Shown piece by piece: positions 1 through 4,254 of a DNA stretch of 5,466 nt. Position 1 is the first letter of the stretch, and each line of letters begins with the position of its first letter. Source of the DNA: an uncultured Opitutaceae bacterium (GTDB lineage Bacteria > Verrucomicrobiota > Verrucomicrobiia > Opitutales > Opitutaceae); contig CALFNJ010000012.1 of NCBI GenBank assembly GCA_937902865.1, forward strand, positions 1 through 5,466. Direction: 5' to 3'. The position numbers and the translations under genes were made by a program. The notes below the pieces were generated by a model. That model ran no database searches and was not told where the DNA came from. It was given only the letters and a program-made list of their open reading frames with translations.

Positions 1-11
1 TCTTCCGATCT
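1..11. other. Probable Illumina adapter remnant at contig edge
   Basis: The first 11 bases, TCTTCCGATCT, are identical to the 3' end of the common Illumina adapter (GCTCTTCCGATCT), positioned exactly at the window edge. An exact 11-base match at one given position has a chance of about 1 in 4^11, roughly 1 in 4 million. Genuine genomic sequence probably begins at base 12. On the minus strand these bases add the residues R-S-E to the truncated VOC protein. Those residues should not be treated as biological. Confidence 0.88.
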
Positions 12-191
12 GATCGCCACCTTCGGATTGCTGTAGAGCTCGATCACGACCCGACCCGTTTCGTCGCCGAGAAAATGCGTGTAGGGCGAGTCCTCGCGCT
101 GCCGCAGGATCTTGAAGCCGACGTGATCTACGTACCACCGGCTCATCGCGCGGACATCGGGAACGTTGAGGGCGAAATGCTCGAATCTCAT
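1..191 (-). CDS. VOC family (glyoxalase/bleomycin-resistance-like) protein, N-terminal fragment
   Basis: This minus-strand reading frame starts at the ATG at 191-189 and runs off the left edge. It shows about 60 genuine residues, beginning MRFEHFALNVPDVRAMSRWY. The opening beta strand with His5, the helix DVRAMSRWYVDHVGFKIL and the strand RVVIELY ending in Glu51 form the first beta-alpha-beta-beta-beta module of the vicinal oxygen chelate fold. His5 and Glu51 occupy the usual metal-ligand positions of that module. The family includes glyoxalase I, extradiol dioxygenases and antibiotic-binding proteins. The fragment is too short to choose among them, so a substrate cannot be named. The bases before the ATG (CATCTTTCCCC) contain no clear Shine-Dalgarno sequence. 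The final residues R-S-E come from the adapter at 1-11. The second half of the domain is missing because the contig ends, so this need not be a pseudogene. Confidence 0.85.
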   Translation of the reverse strand, partial: MRFEHFALNVPDVRAMSRWYVDHVGFKILRQREDSPYTHFLGDETGRVVIELYSNPKVAIRSE

Positions 192-346
192 GGGGAAAGA
201 TGGGGTTTGGGGTAGCGGTCTTGGGTCGTGGCCGCTACGAGGACACCTGCCTACGTCCGATTCAAGTGTGAAGGGGACAATCCCCAACCGCTGCATGCGA
301 GCTCGCGAAGAATGGGCAGGCGTTGATTATTTCGGATGGGTTTCCA

Positions 347-434
347 AACCGGTTTCACACAGAGGACACGGAGTACACAGAGACCAAACCGAATCGATCT
401 CTGTGTACTTCGTGTCCTCTGTGTGAAACCGGTT
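347..434. repeat. 37-bp near-perfect inverted repeat (CACAGAGGACAC type)
   Basis: The left arm at 347-383 begins AACCGGTTTCACACAGAGGA. The right arm at 398-434 is its reverse complement with one mismatch in 37 positions (G371 against the A that the right arm would predict). The two arms are separated by a 14-nt spacer. The core, CACAGAGGACAC(G)GAGTACACAGAGA, resembles a dispersed intergenic repeat that I recall from Verrucomicrobiota and other environmental genomes. That resemblance is memory and not a search. It sits between two divergent start codons, so it is not placed as a transcription terminator for either flanking gene. In single-stranded form it would fold into a very stable hairpin. 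Confidence 0.9.
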
Positions 435-568
435 CGAATGTCTTATCCTGCCCCGGACTTCGCGCCCTTCGCAGCTTCGCGTGTCATCCTCTGGTGAATT
501 GAACACGGGTTTTCCGTTGAGCGCGGATTCGACCAATCTTGAGCGACGGATTGCCCATTGCTTGGGAT

Positions 569-602
569 GTTGAATGTGAGCGTTGAATGTTGAACGTTGA
601 AT
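569..602. repeat. TTGAATGT tandem/degenerate repeat tract
   Basis: Three copies of GTTGAATG occur within about 35 bp (GTTGAATGTGAGC, GTTGAATGTTGAAC, GTTGAATG). The last copy supplies an ATG at 601 that is in frame with the serine hydrolase gene. Because that ATG lies inside a repeat unit and no Shine-Dalgarno sequence precedes it, it is a weak start candidate compared with the ATG at 631. Confidence 0.7.
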
Positions 603-630
603 GCCCACCACGGGCGTGTTTCCTGCCGCC

Positions 631-1908
631 ATGAAGCTACCCCCGCTGCTGCTCTCGGCTGTGCTGTTCCTGACGCCTGCCGGTCTGTCCTCTGTTCGTG
701 CTGCCGCCGCGGCGGCCTCCCCCGAGAGTCTCGGATTTTCTTCGGAGCGGCTGCAGCGCCTCGATGCGGTGATCGACGACTACACCGCCCGCCAGCAGAT
801 CGCCGGCTCCGTCGTGTACATCGCGCGCCAGGGGCAGATCGTGCAGCTCAAGGCTCACGGCCAGCAGAATATCGCCGCCGGCCAGCCGATGCGAACCGAT
901 GCCATTTTCCGCATCGCTTCCATGAGCAAGGCGATCACCGCCGTCGCCGTGATGATGCTCTACGAGGAGGGCCGCCTGCTCCTGCACGATCCGGTCTCGA
1001 AATACTTGCCCGCCTTTGCCCATCCGCTGGTCGCGGTCGCCCCGCCGCCCGGCTCGCCCGCCGGCACGAAGTTCACGACCGTTCCCGCGAAAAAGCCGAT
1101 CACCATCCTGAACCTCCTCACGCACACCGCGGGCCTCACGTACGGCGACGGGCCGGCCCGCGAGGCGTACGAGCAGGCGCATCTCTACAACTGGTACTTC
1201 GCCAATCACGACGAGACCATCGGCGACGCGATCGACCGTCTTGGCACGCTGCCGCTCAACGGCCAGCCGGGCGAGGCCTGGCAGTATGGGTTCTCCTACG
1301 ACGTGCTCGGGCGACTCGTCGAGGTGGTCTCGGGCCAGCCGCTCGATCGCTTCTTCGAGGAGCGGATTTTCCGTCCGCTGCAGATGACCGATTCCTGCTT
1401 CTACCTTCCGCCGGAAAAGGCCGGGCGGCTCGCGCCGGTGTACGGGTTCGAAAACGGCAAGCTCGTCCTCGAGGAAACCTCCGACAAGAGCGATTACATC
1501 CACGGTCCCCGCAAGTGCTTCTCCGGCGGCGCGGGCGTGCTGTCCACGGCCAGCGACTACGGCCGTTTCCTGCAGATGCTGCTGAACGGCGGCGAACTCG
1601 ATGGCGTGCGCCTGCTTGGCCCCAAGACTGTCGAGCTCATGCACACGAATCTCGTCGGCGACAAATATCGGCCCCGGAACGACACCGATGCCTATGGCGC
1701 CGGCTTTTGGGTGAACAACGATCCCGGATTCTACGGCGAGCTCGGCTCGGAGGGCGCGTATGGCTGGGGTAGCGCGTACTATCCGCAGTACCTCATCGAT
1801 CCGAAGGAGAAGCTCGTCGCGATCTTCCTGACGCAGCTGCGTCCCGCCGGCGGAGTCGATCTGGTCTCGAAGTTCAAGGTGCTCACCTACCAGGCGATCG
1901 TGAAATAA
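631..1908 (+). CDS. Exported serine hydrolase, beta-lactamase class C / EstB-type esterase family
   Basis: This 425-residue protein (counted from 631) belongs to the beta-lactamase/transpeptidase-like serine hydrolases (Pfam Beta-lactamase, COG1680). The nucleophile motif S-x-x-K is SMSK in IASMSKAITA, giving Ser97 and Lys100. The second motif is WQYGFSYDVLGRLVEVVSG, whose Tyr219 should be the general base. It resembles the Y-x-x-x-x-DVLG form of esterase EstB rather than the YAN of true AmpC enzymes. The third motif region is AYGWGSAYYPQYLIDP, with WG in place of KTG, again EstB-like. An esterase or peptidase role is therefore more likely than beta-lactam resistance, but the substrate is unknown. 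The N-terminus MKLPPLLLSAVLFLTPAGLS followed by an Ala run looks like a Sec signal peptide, indicating a periplasmic or secreted enzyme. I prefer ATG 631 because it begins directly with this signal. ATG 601 would add ten residues and lies in a repeat. Neither start has a clear Shine-Dalgarno sequence. The gene stands alone, divergent from the VOC gene and convergent with the gene at 2177-2881. Confidence 0.93.
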   Translation: MKLPPLLLSAVLFLTPAGLSSVRAAAAAASPESLGFSSERLQRLDAVIDDYTARQQIAGSVVYIARQGQIVQLKAHGQQNIAAGQPMRTDAIFRIASMSKAITAVAVMMLYEEGRLLLHDPVSKYLPAFAHPLVAVAPPPGSPAGTKFTTVPAKKPITILNLLTHTAGLTYGDGPAREAYEQAHLYNWYFANHDETIGDAIDRLGTLPLNGQPGEAWQYGFSYDVLGRLVEVVSGQPLDRFFEERIFRPLQMTDSCFYLPPEKAGRLAPVYGFENGKLVLEETSDKSDYIHGPRKCFSGGAGVLSTASDYGRFLQMLLNGGELDGVRLLGPKTVELMHTNLVGDKYRPRNDTDAYGAGFWVNNDPGFYGELGSEGAYGWGSAYYPQYLIDPKEKLVAIFLTQLRPAGGVDLVSKFKVLTYQAIVK

Positions 1909-1937
1909 ACTCGGTCCGGTCGATCCCGCTCCGGAAG

Positions 1938-2119
1938 GTAGGGACGGGCAGCCTGCCCGTCCGGTTCGAGGTGGAACGCGTTGTCCCCAACGCGTTGTTC
2001 AACTCCGTCCGCGTTTCGGCGTGTTCATGCCTGCGACGTCGCTCAGCGCGTTGAGGTCAACGCGCTCCACCTCGTTGGTCGGCGGAGTCCAAGCGGACCG
2101 GCAGGCTGCCCGTCCCTCC
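1938..2119. repeat. Composite inverted repeat between convergent genes
   Basis: Two nested pairs of inverted arms fill this spacer. The outer arms are 1938-1957 (GTAGGGACGGGCAGCCTGCC) and 2100-2119, which match in 19 of 20 positions. The inner arms are 1967-1983 (CGAGGTGGAACGCGTTG) and 2058-2074, which match in 16 of 17. The outer left arm is itself part of a palindrome, GACGGGCAG-C-CTGCCCGTC. A further perfect 10-bp hairpin, AGCGCGTTGA-GG-TCAACGCGCT, lies at 2045-2066. ACGCGTTG also recurs in tandem around 1976-1997. The element occupies nearly all the space between two convergent genes, so it could end or insulate transcription. It has no U-tract, so it is not a canonical intrinsic terminator. 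The nested design suggests a dispersed non-coding element. Confidence 0.85.
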
Positions 2120-2176
2120 CTTTCAAGCTACACACTGCTCGCGTGCCTCTCGCTGAACCGCCTTCTTCCTTCCGCT

Positions 2177-2881
2177 CTAGTTGTTGTCGTCGTCCGAAAT
2201 CACCGGCGTGGTCGGCCGATAAGGCGGATACGGGTAATAGCGATTGAGCGCGGAATAGGGAGAAAGATAAGGCGACGTGGCGTAGGGGGAGGGCGCGAGT
2301 CCGTTGCCGCGATATTCGGAGTAGCCGACCGTCACCGAGTAACGTTTGCGCGGATCCACATAGGTCACGTTCGTCTCGCCGCCGCGGACGCTGCCGTACT
2401 TGCTCCAGCCATAGGTGAGGGAGACGGAGCCATGGATTTCCGGCGCGCGCCTCTTGACGGTCACCAGCGGAGTCGTCGAGTCGAGGCGGACGCTCGCATA
2501 CGCCAGATCCACATCCGTCGGCGGCGCGGGAATCCGCAGCGCCACGAATTGGTCCAGCTTCCGCAGTTGTTCGGGAGTCAGGTGGTCCAGGCCGGCGATC
2601 TCGCGCTCGTGCGTCGTGCGGCGCTCGGAAAAGCGGGTCGTGCGGATGGTGTTTCGAACCACGCGGACCGCCGTGGTCGTGTCGACCCGCACCAGCGCAT
2701 CGATCACCGCCACGTTATCGGTCGTCAGTTGATCGAGTCCGGTCTCCGCCTGCTGGACCGCGGACAGCGTCGACGAAAAACGCGGCTCCGCTTCATCCGC
2801 GGCCCGCGCCATCGAAAATAGTCCGCCCGCGAGGCAGGCCAACCCAAGAAACGGGAAAATGCGGCGAACGAAGGAAGACAT
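2177..2881 (-). CDS. Exported protein of unknown function with duplicated GLDxLT module and Tyr/Pro-rich tail
   Basis: I do not recognise this 234-residue protein. The start at 2881 was chosen because GGAG lies 5 nt upstream of it on the minus strand (2887-2890), and because the protein then begins with a textbook signal peptide, MSSFVRRIFPFLGLACLAGG, followed by LFSMARA|ADEAEP. A longer frame upstream has no such support. Two copies of a short helical motif follow: GLDQLTTDNVAVIDALV at residues 48-64 and GLDHLTPEQLRKLDQFV at 97-113. A segment of alternating strands follows (about 148-192, including GSVSLTYGWSKYGSVRGGE and YVDPRKRYSVTVGYSEYRG). The tail is rich in Tyr and Pro (about 197-222, e.g. 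RYYPYPPYRP) and ends in the acidic SDDDNN. It is probably periplasmic or surface-associated. There is no catalytic motif I can point to. The gene is convergent with the serine hydrolase and divergent from the DUF5666-like gene, so it is probably transcribed alone. Confidence 0.85.
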   Translation of the reverse strand: MSSFVRRIFPFLGLACLAGGLFSMARAADEAEPRFSSTLSAVQQAETGLDQLTTDNVAVIDALVRVDTTTAVRVVRNTIRTTRFSERRTTHEREIAGLDHLTPEQLRKLDQFVALRIPAPPTDVDLAYASVRLDSTTPLVTVKRRAPEIHGSVSLTYGWSKYGSVRGGETNVTYVDPRKRYSVTVGYSEYRGNGLAPSPYATSPYLSPYSALNRYYPYPPYRPTTPVISDDDNN

Positions 2882-2886
2882 GGGGG

Positions 2887-2890
2887 CTCC
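2887..2890 (-). promoter_or_regulatory. Shine-Dalgarno GGAG deciding the start at 2881
   Basis: Read on the minus strand, GGAG is followed by five C residues and then ATG (2881-2879). This spacing is good. It selects the internal ATG that begins the signal peptide over the upstream in-frame ATG at 2986. Confidence 0.7.
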
Positions 2891-3102
2891 AGCAGCGTGG
2901 TGGGACTGTCGCCGCGTGGCAATGGTTCCGATGAACCAAAACCAAGATCCGCGAAGGCGGAGCTCTTCCGCGCACCACAGTCCCAACTTTGTCCGACCCT
3001 CAGGAACGGCTAGTCCCCAATCCGTCGGAAGTCCTCACACCAACAGAGCCAAAAAGAGCACGAAGCCTGAGGCTGGAGCGGATTAAATAAAGCTGCCGCC
3101 GA

Positions 3103-3161
3103 AAGGTAGGGCGAGGCGTCCCCGCCGAGCCGTGGCTCACCGGGACGATTCGCCCTCCCTT
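3103..3161. repeat. 59-bp palindromic repeat (GGTAGGGCGAGGCGTCCC type)
   Basis: The left arm at 3103-3122 (AAGGTAGGGCGAGGCGTCCC) pairs with the right arm at 3142-3161 in 17 of 20 positions. The spacer between them folds into its own hairpin, GAGCC-GT-GGCTC (3127-3138), so the whole unit is one near-continuous imperfect palindrome. It resembles the GGTAGGGACGGGC outer arms at 1938-1957 in form but differs in sequence. I read it as a REP/MITE-like dispersed intergenic element. Copy number elsewhere cannot be seen from this window. Confidence 0.8.
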
Positions 3162-3224
3162 GAGACGAACGACCCTCTAATTTTTTTAAACGTTCTAAGA
3201 GATAAATTCTACCCCGCGTCCCCT

Positions 3225-3252
3225 GCAGCATGTCACGTATTACGTGACATGC
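3225..3252. repeat. Copy 1 of a 28-nt repeat containing a perfect 25-nt palindrome
   Basis: The palindrome GCATGTCACGTA-T-TACGTGACATGC (3228-3252) has perfect 12-bp arms around a single T. With the preceding GCA it is identical over 28 nt to 4122-4149. The flanking sequence differs from that of copy 2: here it is followed by GGCCCGGACTTC. It lies about 255 bp upstream of the DUF5666-like gene. It could be a dimeric-protein operator, a recombinase or transposase recognition site, or a dispersed hairpin. Confidence 0.88.
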
Positions 3253-3358
3253 GGCCCGGACTTCTTCGCGCTCTTCGCGGGTTCGTGCGACGAACGGGGA
3301 TCGCGATTCCTTCCGTCTGTCTGTTTCTCGCCTCCCGTCTCCAGTCCCCCGTCCGCTG

Positions 3359-3389
3359 AAAATTTCCCGTGTTTTGCGGGAAATTTTTT
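3359..3389 (+). terminator. Terminator-like hairpin, possible attenuator, upstream of the 3507 gene
   Basis: Perfect 11-bp arms AAAATTTCCCG (3359-3369) and CGGGAAATTTT (3377-3387) enclose a 7-nt loop, and the right arm runs into a T-tract that ends at 3389. This has the form of an intrinsic terminator, but no coding region ends just before it on the plus strand. It could therefore be an attenuator in a long leader, or it could stop read-through towards the gene at 3507. Most of the stem is A/T, so it would be weaker than the terminator at 3977. AAAATTTCCCG recurs in direct orientation at 3428-3438. Confidence 0.5.
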
Positions 3390-3496
3390 GCGCGATCTTG
3401 CATTTCGCGGCGACAAAATGCCCGGCAAAAATTTCCCGAGCTTGGCCGTCAGTGAGTTAGAAAAGCCGGAGTCGCTTGGCATGAATGCGGCAAAGC

Positions 3497-3501
3497 AGGA
3501 G
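3497..3501 (+). promoter_or_regulatory. Shine-Dalgarno AGGAG for the 3507 gene
   Basis: AGGAG lies 5 nt before the ATG at 3507. This is the clearest ribosome binding site in the window, and it fixes the start at the lysine-bearing N-terminus of the signal peptide. Confidence 0.8.
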
Positions 3502-3506
3502 CCGCT

Positions 3507-3932
3507 ATGAAAAACTCCATCACAAAGAAACTCACCCTGATCAGCGCCTTCGCCGTCTCGGCGCTGGTGACGCCTGTCTTCGCACAGGCTGGCAGCAGCA
3601 ACAGCAGCGGCTCGGGCTCGTCCTCGTCCAGCAGCCGGGACAGCGGCAACAGCTCCAGTTCGTCGGCCACCGCTCCGAGCGCTGGCTCCTCCTCGTCCAG
3701 CATGGGCAGCATGAGCAATGTGCTCAGCGGCTCGGTCGGTTCGAAGAGCGACAAGAGCCTGACCGTGGACGGCAAGACCGTCGCGATCAGCAGCTCGACC
3801 TCGATCACGAAGAGCGGGCAGCCGATCAAGGCGGATGAGATCAAGGTCGGCGACAAGGTTTCGGTTTCCACCAGCACCGGTGCTGATGGCAAGCAGCAGG
3901 CCGTCGCCATCGTGGTCACTCCCGGCACCTGA
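3507..3932 (+). CDS. Small exported Ser-rich protein with DUF5666-like C-terminal domain
   Basis: This is a 141-residue protein. Residues 1-28 form a Sec signal peptide (MKNSITKKLTLISAFAVSAL, then VTPVFAQA), with cleavage likely after Ala26 or Ala28. Residues 29-70 are a low-complexity linker made almost wholly of Ser and Gly, including runs of five and six serines. Residues 72-137 form one compact beta-rich unit: VLSGSVGSKSDKSLTVDGKT, then AISSSTSITKSGQPIKADEI, then KVGDKVSVSTST and QQAVAIVV. The pattern of G-x-V, then LTVDGKTV, then a strand ending ITKSGQP, then DEIKVGDKVSV matches what I know of DUF5666, a small OB-like domain in secreted proteins of unknown function. The domain name is my inference from that pattern. 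The gene has its own strong Shine-Dalgarno sequence and is followed after 44 bp by a strong terminator, so it is monocistronic. The reading frame on the opposite strand is only its shadow. Confidence 0.88.
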   Translation: MKNSITKKLTLISAFAVSALVTPVFAQAGSSNSSGSGSSSSSSRDSGNSSSSSATAPSAGSSSSSMGSMSNVLSGSVGSKSDKSLTVDGKTVAISSSTSITKSGQPIKADEIKVGDKVSVSTSTGADGKQQAVAIVVTPGT

Positions 3933-3976
3933 GTGGTGTTGAGAGCGGGAGGAAACAACTGGTCTTCCCGAAACCC

Positions 3977-4022
3977 AAAACAATCCCGCCGCCGGAGTCC
4001 TCCGGCGGCGGGATTGTTTTTT
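3977..4022 (+). terminator. Strong rho-independent terminator, probably bidirectional
   Basis: The left arm AAAACAATCCCGCCGCCGGA (3977-3996) and the right arm at 4001-4020 are perfect 20-bp reverse complements around a GTCC loop, and the right arm ends in TTTTTT (4017-4022). The GC-rich stem CCCGCCGCCGGA followed by a T-tract is a classic intrinsic terminator for the gene ending at 3932. The left arm begins with AAAA, so the minus strand also reads stem plus TTTT. It could therefore stop transcription arriving from the convergent MFS gene, although that gene ends about 230 bp away. Confidence 0.93.
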
Positions 4023-4032
4023 AGGAGATGTC

Positions 4033-4254
4033 GTTATCTGGAACTCAGGAAATCAGGAAAGGAGCCGGCGACAATCCGTCGATCTACGGGATGAGGCCGC
4101 GAAAATGCGAAGGAGCCCTCGGCAGCATGTCACGTATTACGTGACATGCTGCCGAGGGCTGCCGAATGCATTTTCATCTCGTCCCGGGCGCGCTCTGCAC
4201 GACATCGGGCGGGCCCATCCGCTTCCGTTCCCGATTTCCTGAGTTCCAGATAAC
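4033..4254. repeat. 222-bp nested inverted-repeat element with a 47-nt perfect palindrome
   Basis: The terminal inverted repeats are perfect over 22 bp: 4033-4054 (GTTATCTGGAACTCAGGAAA plus TC) and 4233-4254. At the core, 4114-4160 is a perfect palindrome with 23-bp arms (AGCCCTCGGCAGCATGTCAC plus GTA) around one T at 4137. Between ends and core, GAAAATGC (4101-4108) pairs with GCATTTTC (4168-4175), and the rest is diverged, with the right half 13 nt longer. There is no open frame, so any mobility would need enzymes supplied elsewhere (MITE-like). Its last base, C4254, is the final base of the MFS stop codon (TAG, minus strand), so the element abuts that gene exactly. I see no target-site duplication. 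Confidence 0.88.
4122..4149. repeat. Copy 2 of the 28-nt palindromic repeat
   Basis: This is identical over 28 nt to 3225-3252. Here the palindrome is extended to 47 nt by complementary flanks (AGCCCTCGGCA before it and TGCCGAGGGCT after it). It forms the apex of the nested element at 4033-4254. Confidence 0.88.

Larger units (their letters stand above)
192..630. other. Divergent intergenic region (VOC gene / serine hydrolase)
   Basis: This 439-bp spacer lies between two divergently transcribed genes and must hold both promoters, but I cannot identify a convincing -35/-10 pair for either. It contains a short hairpin (GTAGCGG at 212-218 against CCGCTAC at 232-238), a large inverted repeat (347-434), a CTTCGCG-rich tract (453-482) and a TTGAATG repeat tract (569-602). 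Short open frames across it look non-coding, and the frames reading through the inverted repeat on both strands simply follow the palindrome. Confidence 0.7.
2882..3506. other. Divergent 625-bp intergenic region
   Basis: No gene is supported here. The region must hold the promoters of both divergent flanking genes, but I cannot assign -35/-10 boxes confidently. An AT-rich stretch at about 3178-3211 (TTTTTTTAAACG and following) is the most promoter-like tract. Three unrelated palindromic elements occur in it: 3103-3161, 3228-3252 and 3359-3389. The first 220 bp next to the minus-strand gene show only minor hairpins, such as GGTTC-CGAT-GAACC at 2924-2937. Confidence 0.65.
3933..4253. other. Convergent intergenic region with terminator and large palindromic element
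   Basis: This 321-bp spacer between two convergent genes contains no supported gene. It is almost fully explained by the terminator at 3977-4022 and the nested inverted-repeat element at 4033-4254. Confidence 0.8.

Noticed and set aside
347..434. Inverted repeat as a CRISPR repeat or intrinsic terminator
   Set aside because: There is a single pair of arms with no regularly spaced repeat units, no T-tract follows it, and no gene ends beside it.
637..1644. 335-codon open frame on the minus strand inside the serine hydrolase gene
   Set aside because: It is antisense to a gene with clear catalytic motifs. Its product is Arg/Gly/Glu-rich with no recognisable domain, as expected of a GC-rich shadow frame.
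597..1772. 391-codon plus-strand frame overlapping the serine hydrolase
   Set aside because: The product is dominated by Arg/Ala/Pro with no motif, and it covers the same bases as the clearly conserved frame.
631..1908. AmpC-type antibiotic-resistance beta-lactamase
   Set aside because: The YxN and KTG motifs of AmpC are replaced by Y-G-F-S-Y-DVLG and a WG-type third motif, which fit EstB-like esterases or peptidases better.
2962..2970. Internal GCTCTTCCG resembling the adapter
   Set aside because: The match stops after 9 bases (CGC follows, not ATCT), and surrounding sequence is continuous, so there is no sign of a chimeric join.
3476..3493. Sigma-54-like promoter TTGGCATGAATGCGGCA
   Set aside because: GG and GC have the right 12-bp phase, but the TSS would fall about 3 nt before the ATG at 3507, leaving the Shine-Dalgarno sequence outside the transcript.
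3449..3958. 169-codon Leu/Glu-rich minus-strand frame opposite the Ser-rich gene
   Set aside because: Its Leu/Glu runs are the complement of Ser codons in the linker. It would also remove the logic of the Shine-Dalgarno sequence and terminator placed for the plus-strand gene.
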